Shown: positions 24,762 through 37,239 of the stretch, piece by piece
Layout of the letters: each line of letters starts with the position of its first letter
How positions within the stretch are numbered: the first letter of the stretch is position 1
Source: Geosiphon pyriformis
Lineage: Eukaryota; Glomeromycota; Glomeromycetes; Archaeosporales; Geosiphonaceae
Length of the DNA stretch: 64,000 nt
Reading direction: 5' to 3'
NCBI GenBank assembly: GCA_016748015.1
Contig: JAAOMT010000134.1
Coordinates: 435,341-499,340, forward strand
Notes under the pieces: model-generated
The model's database searches: none
The model's input: the letters and a program-made list of their open reading frames with translations, nothing else
Told to the model about the DNA's origin: nothing
Translations under genes and position numbers: made by a program

Positions 24762-25463
24762 TTTTATTACCTTGTTCTCTTGACCATCACATTTTAAAAC
24801 ACAACAATTCATGTCATTGGCATCACTCTGAATCCAAATTTCACCAGAACTATGTTGATAACCAAATAATCTGGGAGGAATATGCGGTACAAGATCGACG
24901 GTATGGATAATACGTGACATTAAAATTTTTGAGTCAACATAGTTTGCAAATTCAGTGTTACCAATACGTGGTTGTCCATAAGTATAAACGAAATAATTTT
25001 GATTTGAAATTAAAGATGAAATTCTTTGTTTCAGGTCGAGAGCTTCCAAAACAGCGATGGCTTTAAACAAAAATAATAATTAAGAAAAAAGAATTTTAAT
25101 ATTTTTCATTTGAAAAAAAAATATTTCAATTTCAATTTCAATTTTTAAACATACTTACCACCACCTAAACTATGTCCGACAATCGCCAAGTTGAATTTCG
25201 GATTTTTATTCAACAAAGACTGAACTATTTGAAAAATTTCTTCTTTTACAGATTGAAAAGCGTTCAAGAAACCTTGATGTACTTTGGCACCTTTAACTCC
25301 CGGATATTCGGTTAATAAGATATTAATAATAGTACTGATATCTTTGGCTTGATTCAATTGAGTACCACGAAATGCAACTACGATTAAATTTTTAGCATCG
25401 TTGATTGCTATGTAACCTATGATATATATATATATATTTTTTATAAAGGGATAAAACAATTAA

Positions 25464-25508
<45 letters not shown>

Positions 25509-26033
25509 TAAATTCAAATCATTTTCATTTCAAAAATATATATATATATATATATAAATTTTACCTTGAGTATCACTATTCTGAGAATTAATCAACTTCT
25601 CAATTCGTGTTCCCGGAGTTGATTCACAACCAATACCACAATTCCAATCAGCAATTACCGAAAAATCACAATAAGCAACACTAGCATACTGCATAAAAGT
25701 GGCAAGATTACTAAGTGTCTCTTGAGAAGTTATTCTCATGGTAAAATATGATTTATCATGTGACATAATATCTGATTCTGGGTGTCGTTTTGGGTGTCGT
25801 GATTGATGATTATAAGAAGAAGAAGAAGAAGAAGAATAAGAAGAATCTGATAGATACACGTGAGATATAGATGGAAATGGAATCGATCTTTTCAATGGGT
25901 ATAAAAATGCCTTTACGTAATTATTATTATTATTATTATTATTATTTTTAACATTAGGTAAAATAAATAAAAAAAATAAAAAATTTATTTTAACAAAATT
26001 CATGATAAGTGTAACCAATGAATTTTTATTCAT
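24553..26033 (-). CDS. Secreted class 3 (fungal-type) triacylglycerol lipase
   Basis: Four exons: 26033-25565, 25416-25159, 25060-24771 and 24642-24553, joined by GT-AG introns into 368 residues. The start MNKNSLVTLIMNF was chosen over an earlier in-frame ATG (26114) because it leads directly into a hydrophobic signal peptide (INFLFFLFILP); the ATG at 26003 is also possible. A poly-Asn run follows. The catalytic serine is in GHSLGGA, split by intron 2. The likely acid is D in HTVDLVPHIPP, and the histidine is in the C-terminal SHHDGPYFGV, as in Rhizomucor-type lipases. VVAFRGT is also typical. Several cysteines suggest disulphides. Probable job: extracellular or vacuolar hydrolysis of acylglycerols. 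Intron 3 holds a CTTT microsatellite. Confidence 0.9.
24709..24760. repeat. CTTT microsatellite in lipase intron 3
   Basis: A pure tetranucleotide run just downstream (in gene sense) of the donor at 24770. An ATA run (25463-25508) and a short TA run (25538-25556) occupy intron 1. Confidence 0.95.
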
Positions 26034-26232
26034 TTTTTGCTGATTTTTGAGTGAAATATTTTGTTTAAATAATTTTGCTATTTTCTTTTTTTCTTTTTCT
26101 TTTTCGAATGTCATTTTCCATCATTTATAACAACCTCTTTTATATTAATATTTTTACTCATATTCTCAATGAATTCCTCCTTCTTTCTTCTACTACTATT
26201 ACTACTATTACTACTACTACTACTATTACTAT

Positions 26233-26263
<31 letters not shown>

Positions 26264-26728
26264 TCCTTCCGAAATTCAATTGAAAATTTACAATGAATGA
26301 ATTAGTTTGATTCTTTCAAATAATTTTTTCAAGTTTAGAAACTGGTAACAATTATAAAGGATTCATTGAGAATGTCATAATATTACCGAACTTTGATTAT
26401 ATCTCCTTTAACTCGTGATTTTATTAAAATGCTAAATTCCATCATTAAATTTTTTTGCTCCAAAAAATGGTTTTTCCATTCATCCCCTTTCCATTTATCA
26501 ACTCCCTTTCAATTCATAAACTCCCTTTCCATTCATCAACTCCCTTTCCATTTCATCAATTTTACTAGATTAATCTTAAATTTTTCAGGTATTTTATAAA
26601 TTCTTTTTCCGACTATTTAAACTCTCTTAAAGGGTTCAGTCACTCCTTTCAAAATTAACTGTGAGAAATTTTTCAAAAACTTTATTCGAAAAAAATTTTT
26701 TTTTTACTCGTATAATTTATAATATCTG

Positions 26729-26770
<42 letters not shown>

Positions 26771-26925
26771 TATTGTTAAAAATTATATTAAATTAATAAA
26801 GTATTTAGTAAAAATATTGTGAGATGACGTGGTTGGTTTGGGTTTCTACGCGTTAGGTCACTTGTCATACGCCGGCTCACGTCACCGTACAAAATTTTTT
26901 TCTAACAAAAGTGATTTTGCTGATT
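26034..26925. other. Upstream region of lipase; no gene seen
   Basis: It contains a TAC/ATT-type run (about 26190-26262), a short tandem family of ccctttccattcat type (about 26480-26550) and an ATT run (26733-26770). Nothing here looks coding. Confidence 0.6.
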
Positions 26926-26929
26926 ATTA

Positions 26930-27085
26930 TTTGATTCGTGATAGTTTAGAGGTTACGGTTAGCATGTCGTAGTGTAGCCTTGACTGGCTCGGGTGGCTAG
27001 TCACATGTAGAAAAAGCGTGAGTCGCAATCCTTGAACTTTATGTAATATTTAACGATTGGGCTACACTTTGTAAAAGCATTATAA
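26930..27085 (+). mobile_element. 3' tail fragment of a LINE, plus orientation
   Basis: The stretch containing gtagtgtagccttgactggc, cacatgtagaaaaagcgtga and cgattgggctacactttgta matches, in reverse complement, the 3' ends of the LINEs near 31025-31085 and 62576-62710. It ends in an AT-rich tail at about 27085. No coding part is recognisable upstream. Confidence 0.7.
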
Positions 27086-29743
27086 AATATATATATATAT
27101 ATACATATATAATAAATATCAAACTGATTAAATTGAAATTGGAATTTTCAGATAAATTTTTTAAATAATTAACTAAACAATTTTTAAAGTAAAAAGTAAT
27201 GTTTAAAATAATAAAATCTGTTATCAAAAAAAGATTAATTAAATTTATAATAAATTCAATTATTCTTTTTTTTTTTTTTTGATTACTAAAATAAATTTTA
27301 AAATAAAAAAAAATGTGAAAAAAATTTTTTTTACTTTTTTAAAAACTTAAATTAAGTATATTTTTAATACAATTACTAATTTTTTTAAACAACTTTAATA
27401 TATACAATATAAAAAAAATTCATTTTTTGTTATTAATAAAAAATAATAAAAAACTAAATACAAAAATAAATATATATATTAAATAAAAAAATTTAACTAA
27501 AATAAAAATAATAATTAATATTTATTGATTTTTTTGATTTTTTAAATTTTTTGATTTAAAAAGTAAAATATAATTACTATCTAATAAAATATAATAACTA
27601 AATACAGTATTTTAAATTAAATATATTTTATGTATTTTTTACATATTTCTTAATAAACATAATAACAATTTTCTATTGTTATTAAAAAATTTTCTATCTT
27701 TTTTTAATATTGTTAATGCTATTTTATTATTAATTCTGTTATTAATAAAAGTTGGTAAATTTCTAATAAACTAATTTTTTTTTCGAAATATTTTTCTATA
27801 TTTTAAATTATATATATTATTACAGTTGAAAACCATAGTTTTTATTAGTAATTACATGTATTAGCCATTAATGTCACATAATTAGCCACTTTATTTTTAG
27901 ATAGTAATTATTAACCTAATCAATAACCTAATTATTGATCTAATTATTGATTTAATCATTAACTTGATTAATAATCTGATTATTAACCTAATTATTGACC
28001 TAATTATTGACCTAATTATTGACTTGGTTATTGACTATTTTCAATACTTATATAAGCAATGAGTTTTTTAACTGTAAAAAAATATAATTAAATATAAAAA
28101 ATATAAAAAATAAAATAACAATTATCATTTTAATCCTTCTTATATTATTTATTTCTCTTTTTTTATCTTTAAATATCTAAACATCTTGAAATAAAAGATT
28201 ATTTGTTGGCATTTTTTTATCTTTTTTCTGATTTGTGTAATTGTAGTATTTAAAAATTATTAAATAAAACATAATTGAAAAACACATCTAATATCTAATA
28301 TTAAATTCTAAAAGTGTTAATATAAAGCATAGAATTATATTAGTGTATTATTATTTGTTAATAAACTAGATTATTTTTCTACATTCAAATTTCTCTGTTA
28401 TCTTTTAAAAAGAATAGCAACTGAGATATTTTATAAGACTGATCTTGTATATTAAATCTATATTCATTTAATTTGCTTTTTAAAGTTAAATTCTTTTTGA
28501 TTTATTCTATTACTATACAATTTTGTTTTTCTTTGTTAGTTTGTTATTCTAACTTATAACAATATTATTAAATTTATAATAAAATAGCCAATTTTATGCC
28601 AATTATTTATTTAGTTATTTTATGATAAAAGCCAATTTTTTTACAAAAAAATCTTATTTGTAAACTTTTTAAAATAATGTGTAATTATTTTGCTGTAAAA
28701 ATAAACTTTTTACAGAAAATTTTAACTATAGACTTTTCAATAATATAAAAAAAATAAAAAATATATTAAAAAAATTGTCTTAAATTCAAATTTAAAAATT
28801 ATTAATAATTACTAAAATTAGTAATTAATTAATTTTAAAATATTAGTAAAAAATAATTAATTTCAAAGTAATAATAATTTAAAAATTTATGTTTTTTAAA
28901 ATAAGTTTTATTTGAATTAATTAATAAAAAATATTATTTTAAAAAAAAATATTTTCAATTAAAATAAGATTGATTTTAATTAAGATATATTTTTTAAAAA
29001 AAAAAAATTTTCTTTTATACAATTTGTTATAATATTATTTTATGATTTAGCAGTTTTTTTTTAATTTTTTAGTAAACTAAAAATATATTTTGTCAAATTA
29101 CAAGTTATTTTTATAAATTATAGATTATTTTAATAAACTGTTAAATATTTTATCAAATTTTTAAATATTTTAACAAATTTTGAATATTATATAATTTAGT
29201 ATATTGTATAATTTAATTATTACAATTTGATTATATTTGTATTTTGTATAAATTAAATTATTAATTGAATAATAATTTGGGTAATTAAATATAATAATAA
29301 GTAATAAATTGAAATAATAATATATGCTAATTAATAATAAAAATTTATAATAATTTTATGTTAAATAATATCTTAAATTTTGGTTGGTAATAATATTATT
29401 AAAAACAGTACTAAAAAATAAAAAAAATATTAAATCTGTTTTTATTTAATTAATCTAATTTTTAAAATTAAGTAATTTAATAAATTGTTTTGCTTTTAAT
29501 ATCAGTAATAATTTGTTGAAAATAACATTTTGGACAATATAATTAATAATTAATCTTGGTTTATTTTAAAAAATATATTATTATTGTTATTATTTATATT
29601 AGAAAAAAAACTAGTTACTATTAAAGAGATTTTATTTAAGATTTTATTTAGAATTACAAAAAAATTCAATATAATAATAGTAAATATAAGTAATTATTGG
29701 TGTTTTTTTAATTTTTTGGTTTTTTTGGCTATTTGTAAAGTGG
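27086..29743. other. Extremely AT-rich decayed repeat DNA; no gene
   Basis: Almost all A and T, with no credible coding frame. Part of it (about 29100-29370) is similar in inverted orientation to about 61440-61650, so this is dispersed repeat material and not unique spacer. A tandem run lies at 27910-28035. Confidence 0.7.
27910..28035. repeat. Degenerate minisatellite, cctaattattga unit
   Basis: About ten imperfect copies of a 12-15-base unit (cctaattattga and variants such as tttaatcattaa) in tandem. Confidence 0.85.
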
Positions 29744-30679
29744 TGTTACTCATAAAAAAAAAATAGATATGAAAAATAGCAGACCAATAAGAGAATAGTA
29801 TTTAGTACGTAAACATATTGCTCAGCAATGTGGAGCAATGTCAGAAATTATGGCACATTGCTTAGCAATATAGAGCAATATTAGAAAACATGACACATTG
29901 CTCAGCAATATAGAGCAATGTTAGAAAATTAGAGCACATTGCTCAGCAATGTAAGCATTGCTCAAGAAATCATAACACATTGCTCAGAAATGTGAGTGAT
30001 CTCATAGAACATCAATTATGTATATATAGTGGTAGCATTAAAAGTAGAAAGAGAAAAATTCTTAGTTAAAAAAATTCTTAGTTAGAAGAATCCTTAGTTA
30101 GAAGACCTTTCCATTTAGATTTATCTAAGCAATCTTCCAAATCACAAATATCAATAAATAATTATTCATTATCTCAATCCACTCTCTACTATCAATGCTT
30201 CATGTTGATAGTAATTGATACTTAATCACACTGGAACAATAGCTCTTGATCACAGTTATTGACGGGATACTAACTTGAAATTGCTTTTTGTTAATTTTTT
30301 TATTTTCTTTTATTTTCTTTTATTTCTTTTGTTATTTCTTTGGTTTTACTAAAATTGATTAAGGATTAAGTGTTGAGATACAGATGTTATAGGAACTGGT
30401 AAAAAACCCATAAAACAAGAGTAGAACACTTATAGATTTAAGGATAGCTTACCAGAAAAATTACTGGCCACCACACTGAGAAAAAAATTTGACAAAACTA
30501 CAGTTTTGGGAAGCTATAGATAAAACCATCAATTAAATCTCTGTTTATTATACAAAGGACTCAACTCTAAAACCTTCAGATACAATTAACATACCAGTAT
30601 CACCAGCCTTGTCAAGATATTAAGCACCAAGTTACGGATTTGTTATTTAATTTGAGACTCCAAATAATCATTAGTAACA
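29744..30679 (+). mobile_element. Solo LTR related to the Ty3/gypsy element at 33145
   Basis: It starts tgttactcat and ends tagtaaca. It is colinear with the 33145-33951 LTR over the segments tatatatagtggtagc, cttcatgttgatagtaat, gaacaatagctcttgatcac and ttattgacgggatactaa. A direct repeat GTGG abuts both ends (29740-29743 and 30680-30683). There is no internal element sequence, as expected after LTR-LTR recombination. Confidence 0.85.
29818..30000 (+). repeat. Tandem cassettes inside the solo LTR
   Basis: About four copies of a unit of roughly 40-60 bases built on acattgctcagcaatatag, itself containing the imperfect palindrome attgctcagcaat. The other LTR family carries a different tandem unit (gaattgcaggattccag) at the same relative place. 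Confidence 0.85.
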
Positions 30680-30680
30680 G

Positions 30681-30724
<44 letters not shown>

Positions 30725-30949
30725 TATAAACTATTTTTAATGTGTTATTTGAATAAAAAAACTTTTATTTAAAATTAAAAATAATGTTTTTAATAATTAA
30801 AAACTGTTTTTTATTTGTATTTTTCTTAAAAAATTATATTATTAAGAATTTTAAAAAAACAAAACTTTTTTTTTAAGTATTTTATCAAATTTTTAATTTA
30901 CATAATATATTATTTTATAAAATTATTATTATTATTATTTTTATTTTTA

Positions 30950-33144
30950 TTATAGTTAATGAATGAGATCCAAACATCACCTAGAACTATACATCAATGA
31001 AATGATCTAAACTAGGCATAAATCATGTATTTTACCACATGTAACTAGTCACTCGAACCAGTCAGGACAATACTACACAACTATATTAACAGACACCAGG
31101 TTACTAATGTCTAAAAAAAATGAACAAGACTTGCAAAAGCCAAAAAAAATGCCAAAGGCTTCAGTAACACCAAGCAATTTAACCACACCAGCTGAAAATC
31201 TCGAAACCAAACCAGAAACTGGGATGACAAATGACCTGTCCGCTGAGATTAGGCCATTCTTTTCCATAAAAACACAATGCTTGGCATGAACCAACCAAAT
31301 ATTATTCCTAAAAGTGGAACATATAGAGCACACAAAATCAGTAATTTTAACACCAGCAATTTTGGGGTCATGGAAGACAGTAACAGCCTCTTGAAGCCAA
31401 TCATTGAAAACAAAACCCTTGTAAAAAGCCGAGAAAATCAGTAAATTTGAAGCACAGGTTGACATTAACTGCAACACAACTGAAAAGGGAAGAGAGAGCC
31501 CAAAAAGTGACTTCCAAGAAGACATACAGAATTCCAGAACCTAACAATGGGCCAAATCATCAACCACACAAAAAAACACATGATTAGAAACCTTTATCTC
31601 ACCACAATACAGACACAAAACACTAGAGTAACATTTATCATAAATGTGCCTCTGAACAGCCACAGGAAGCTGATAGTACAAAGCCTTCATAAAATAAGTA
31701 CAAGTATTAGCTGTGAGCCTGCTAGTGAAACCAGTGACCATATGCAAATCAGAGTGCCAAACTCTAGAAGAGCTGAGCCAGTCAACATTCAAATGCAAAC
31801 TACTAGCCAGAAATCCAGAACCAGAACTGATCTCTCGGTGCACATGACAAATTGCATAACAAACATCTCAAACAAAGTGTCTAAAATTACTAGAAACAAC
31901 ACCACCATCCATCAACAAAAAGTGTCCATCCACACGAAAAGGGAGATATCAACCAGATAGAGAAGCAGCACCAGCAATGCTATTAGCATAATCATTCTCT
32001 GAAACACTGAAGTGGCCCTTGACTTTGTGTTAGCTAACTCTCAAATTCTTACTGTGAATAACATTCCGAATATGCCAATGCTCAACCCAACATTGATTGT
32101 GAAAATTAGAGCACACCAGACTCAACTCAGACTTACAAGCATCTAAAGCTGCTTGACTATCCAAAAACAAATTAACAGAACAAGCTGCAGACACACACTC
32201 CAAAGCCAATGCTATAGCCTGTAACTTCACCAAAGTAAATAACATTAAACCTTGAACACCGACACCCACACCCAAATCAATGTCCTCAAAAAAAACAGCT
32301 GCTCCAGCTCTGCAATCAACTGTGCTCAAATTCCTCAAAGAACCATCCGTATATACTGACAAACTATCAATGTTAACCTGAGAAAGACAATCGCAAACAG
32401 ACACAAAATCATTAGATTCACAAAAGTTAAAAGAACCAGCACCAACTGAGGCTGCAGAAGAAGAATGAAAAGCCGCAAGAAATACAACAGAAGGTCTGAA
32501 CCAATCAAGAACCAGGCCATGAAAGTCCAGCCTCTTCCACCACTTGAAGGTGCACCAGCTAAAAACAACACCATGTTGATTATGAAGCTGATTCACAAAG
32601 GCAATACCAAAACGCCAGAGAGAAGGTAAAAACTTGAAAAACAAAGACTCACTAAGAACAACAGACATAAGAACCGCATCATGAAACTGAAAAGCATTGG
32701 TCAAAGAGCCACCCAAAGACAAATTGCAATTAAAGAGAATGTGAACCATACCAGCCAAGAAATTATTAAAAACACTGACGCAAATACGAGCAGGAGAGAT
32801 CAGTGGGTAAATGGGCCGCCAACACAGAATCTGTAAATCATGTAACCTGTGACCAAACAAATGCCCCAAAATCTCACCAGAGTTTGCAAAACTAATAAGT
32901 AAAGCCACTTTACTCTCAGATTGACACTGTGAAAATGACTTTAAACCATAAAAGGAAGGATGGTAAATAGTATCACTAGGAAAATCCAGTAGGAGACCAG
33001 CTTTTAGTTTCAAGTCTTTGTAAATCAGAGCATCCCATTTATCACACACACCAACAAGAATATAGCTGAACTGCATTCTGTAACTGATTATGGAATGGAG
33101 AACTGTTAATACCAGATACAAGAATTGCTTATCTAAAACCACTG
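30950..33144 (-). mobile_element. LINE, 3' half of ORF2 (RNase H, Cys-His motif) and 3' UTR
   Basis: Read on the minus strand. After the LTR element's insertion point the ORF continues (about 33139 to 32030) and includes an RNase H domain: YTDGSL, LVKLQAIALALE and DSQAALDA supply the acidic residues. It continues past stops through a zinc-type motif CLYCGEIKVSNHVFFC (about 31590) into a C-terminal helical region ending near 31073. The 3' UTR and an AAT-rich tail end near 30950. Several stops fit CAA to TAA or TGG to TGA/TAG changes. It belongs with 43315-47830, so this is one LINE split by the Ty3/gypsy element. Confidence 0.85.
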
Positions 33145-33951
33145 TTACTCATAGAAATATAGGAAATATATTAGCATAATTATTAGCCAATCAGAAGTAA
33201 GCATAGTAAATATGGAATTCCAGGATTCTTCTCAGAAATTGCAGGATTCCAAGAATTTCAGGATTCCTCGACAAGGAATTGCAGGATTCCAGAAATTCCA
33301 GGATTCCTGTCATGAAGAATTGAGGAATTGAGGAATCTTAATTATATATATATAGTGGTAGTGTTAGAAACAGAAAAGACAGAATCGATACCACAGAATC
33401 CTTAGCCTAGAAACAAAAATCATCAAATAAATAATTATTCTATATCTCAATTCACTTTCCACTATCAACACTTTATGTTGATAATAAGTAATACTTAACT
33501 ACACTGAAACAATAGCTCTTGATCACAGCTATTGATGGGATACTAATCTGCAAATCGCCTTGGCTTATTTTTTTCTTTCTTTATTTTTCTCTTATTTTTC
33601 TTTATTTTATTTTGATTTATTATTGTGTACTAACCCATTGATTGAAAAGTGCTAATTACTGACATCAAAGATTGCCTGATAAAAGACTCCTGTGAGAAGG
33701 TAGAACATATACAGAAGATATGAATTACTTATCAGAGAATTGCTGGCCACCAAGCCAAAAAAAGAATTGACAGACTTGTGAGTCTAGGAAGCTACAGATA
33801 AAACAACTATTGAATTTCTGTCCATTATACAAAGGACTCCATCAAAACCTTCAGATACAACGCTCACAAAACCTCATCAATGGAAGTAGCTTCATGAGTA
33901 CCAAGTTATGGGTTTGTTATTTACTTCAACAGCAGAAATAATCCCCTGTAA
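33145..33951 (+). repeat. 5' LTR of Ty3/gypsy element
   Basis: 807 bp, starting ttactcatag and ending cctgtaa. It contains tandem gaattgcaggattccag-type cassettes (about 33220-33330), an AT stretch tatatatata (33343-33352) that could serve as a TATA box, and the same 3' half as the solo LTR. It is followed by catttggtgctccctgtgag, the position of the primer-binding site, which I could not assign to a tRNA. Confidence 0.9.
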
Positions 33952-34012
33952 CATTTGGTGCTCCCTGTGAGGTATAATTCTACAGAGAACCAGCACCAAC
34001 CCAAATCTAAAC

Positions 34013-35823
34013 ATGGCAGAATCAGAAAATATAGGAGCAAACCATTTAGGATTCGTGAAATCCTTGTTTCAACAATACAGCCAACAATTAGGATTAAACA
34101 GTAATCATTACCCAGCCAAATCAGTCTTCAACTTTTACGTCAACAACAGAATCACTGAATGCTTAGGAGGAACAGTTAACATTGAAGCAGCAAGAAAAAA
34201 CTTTTACACAGAATTATTCCAATACACCAACTTACCAAAGAACTATAGTTTTGCACCAATAATCAGAGAAATCAACCAGACTATTGAAAGGTACACTCAA
34301 CAACAATTTCCCATTATCTATGCAGACAAAAGTAAAGGAAGAATACAAACACCAGCAGCAACACCAAAAGAAATACAGTTACCTAGTTGGAAAAAGCACA
34401 GAATAGAATCACCAACCACTCCATCATATTACTACACATCTGGAAGCACCATCAACATCTCATCAGCAGACGCATCCACCTCAAATACAACATTAACAGT
34501 TGGAAGATTCTAGTTCCAAAGCAAACAATAGAAAGAAGATTTACTAGGGCCATACGAAGTGTATTTTGAAGGATTTAAATCATGATCACCAACTCCATCA
34601 GGAATTCGATCACCGCCGCCTCAACTGGACTTTGGAATCACTACCCCGTGGGAACTATCTGAAGAAAAAAAGGAAGAAAAATCAGAAGATCAAGAATTTA
34701 CTTACCAAAACCCGATCACTGAAAACTCGGAAGTTGAAACCCTGAATTTTCAAGCTCAGCAAAGTCTAAATCTAGATAATTTGGAAATCGAAACCCCGAA
34801 TCATCAAAGGCAGAACAATCCAAACCCTGAATTAAGTAATCAGCAAAACTTACCTCTGGTAATTGTCATCAATCAACCGCCAATTAATCCAGTAGCCGAA
34901 TCCATACAACAGCCATTTTAACTACCACCCCAACAACCAGTACAACAACAACCACTTCAACAGCCACCACAACAACAACCACTTCAACAGCCACCACAAC
35001 AATCCAACTTAGATCCAATGGCCTATGCACCAATCACAAAACTTGACAACTTTACTGGCAAAGAAGATAACGCACAAGTATGGCTGAATGATGTAGAGAA
35101 AACCATCACTGCAAACAGATGGAATGATGTCCGAACACTTCAAGCCATTCCATACTTTCTAAAGAACACCACAGATGCATGGTATCAAAGTCTAGTTGTC
35201 AAACCCCAAAACTTTAATGATTTCAAGATGGAATTTGTAAGATATTTCAGCAACAATAATAATATCAACAAATTAGCCAACCTTTTCACCACTATTAAAC
35301 AAGGAGATACTGAAGCAGTTACCACTTACCTGGGACACTTCTATAGAAACCTACACCAGATCCAAGCAATTCAAGCTGACTATTTTACAGCACCACAGAT
35401 TTTAAACCAATTTATTAGAGATTTGCATAGTAACCTCCTCCAGCGAATACGCCCAATGCATCCAGTTGACCTCCCTACCACAGTTACATATGCCAGAGAT
35501 TTTGAAGCAGCTGAGTTAGAAGCCAACCACGCCCAAGCAGTAAACCTAGTAATGAATGGATCATCTGAATTGGACTCTAAACTGAAACAATTCAGTGAGT
35601 CAATTAATCAGAAACTAGAGGGATACTTAGCTGACAATTGCACCATATATCAAACACCACAATAATACCATAATTCAGGAAACATGAATCATTTCCAAAA
35701 TCAATCACAGTCATTATCCTCGACTGCACCTAGTCTACCGTGGCAGCTGGAAATGCGTGCCTGCCACAACTGTGGTAAACAAGGCCATATTCAAGTTAAT
35801 TGCCATACTTATAGCAATCAATG
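34013..35823 (+). pseudogene. gag of Ty3/gypsy element, with stops
   Basis: An N-terminal region (MAESENIGANHLGFVKSL, 34013-34513) is followed by a Gln/Pro-rich linker (about 34900-35010). Then comes a retrotransposon gag core (about 35018-35662) with FTGKEDNAQVWLNDVEK and NATDAWYQSL-like motifs. A CCHC zinc knuckle of CX2CX4HX4C form (35761-35806) closes it. All parts are in one frame but are separated by stops near 34513, 35663 and 35821. Confidence 0.88.
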
Positions 35824-36249
35824 ATTAGGAAATCAATACAGAAATCCCGATTGCTGGTTCCAAACTCCGAATCATTATCTGAATCAAGACCAAAACCAAT
35901 ATTAAACTATTTACCTACCAATGACGCAACAACCAATCTATCAACTGCCAGTATATCAATCTTCAATTTATCAACAGCAGCCTCCAGTAATTTATCAGCC
36001 GCAGTCCCAAATAATTTATCAGTCTCAACCATCAATCCAAACACCATTCCAAAACTCAGCTATGATAACATCAGAAAACCCGAGACCCAGAATTGCTCAA
36101 AATTGGAGATCGGCAATAGTTGTTCATTAACCAGTTCCCAGCTCTTTTCACCAGAGCTTAGGACCCCATTTTCGGAATTTGCATACAGGCGCCACCCAAA
36201 ACCTGACTTCTCAACACTATTTAAGTCTCCTGGTTACCTCAAAAGATGC

Positions 36250-36730
36250 CTCAACTAGCAACCAGAAACCCACTCAAAAACAACAAACACTTACCAGCAA
36301 TATTCTGCCAGCAACAGTCATTAACAACAAATCACTAGCTGTCATTTTTCCATTTGAGATTGAAGAACTGTCAAGTACACCATTATTTAGTGGAGCCATT
36401 CTTAATGAAAAACCCATCACCACAATGTACACAGATGCTAAGGTTGATAGTCAATCCATTAAATTGATTCTCAATAGCAGTTCAACAGGCAGTATCATCA
36501 CACGACAACTTATGGATCAATTAGGTTACCAAGTTGATTGAGCTGCCAGCGCCAGAATCATCACAGCTGATGGAGTGACCAAAACTCCAATCGGCAAAAT
36601 CGACAACTTCCTTTTTGAAGTCAATGGTATTGTGACTCCCATTAAAGTTCTAATGATGGAAGCCACTCAATACCAAGCTCTCCCTGGTAATAACTGGATA
36701 TCCAAAGTCAATGTGATGTTAGACTAGAAC
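36250..36730 (+). pseudogene. Retroviral-type aspartic protease region, degenerate
   Basis: The frame after gag contains SIKLILNSSSTGSIITRQLM, where the catalytic D-S/T-G is expected. Here the Asp position reads Asn (LNSSSTGS), consistent with a G to A change. A stop follows at 36539, then ARIITADGVTKTPIGKI and a second stop near 36725. The downstream stretch to about 37138 is Glu/Asp/Trp-rich with repeated ELPPVLSWDD motifs of unknown role. Confidence 0.65.
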
Positions 36731-37239
36731 ATCCAGAAACTCCAGCTAATATATTAGGGCTGACACATACGTGTACCAGCCATGTGTGGCCATTTCAAGA
36801 CTTCTCCAAGAGAGAAACTATTGATCAAACTGGAGAAAGAGAAAAAGAAACCTACCTGGGAAGCGTACCAAGTCTTGTGGGCCAATGCTGACCACAATGA
36901 GCTGCCGTCAATACTCGCCTGGGATGACAATAACAACGAAAAAGAGGAGCAAGGAAAAGAACCTACCTGTGAAACCACTATCAATGCTGAGACCAATGAC
37001 AAAAACCACTACGAGCTACCACCAGTACTATCATGGGATGACAACCCCAAGGGAAAGCAAAGAGAGGAACTTACCTGGAAAACCAATGATCTGACTTGGA
37101 CCAATAATGAACAAGAAGAAGCCTCAAGTCGGAAATGAAACAAAGATAAGGGAAAAAGAAAAGAAAAGGAAGAAGGAACACCACCAATGACTGACAGTTA
37201 TAATTTTTACCCCACCACACTCCACAACAATCCAATTAT

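Noticed and set aside
33952-33980. tRNA primer-binding site after the 5' LTR
   Set aside because: The sequence is in the right place, but I could not match it to a specific tRNA 3' end by eye, so I make no assignment.
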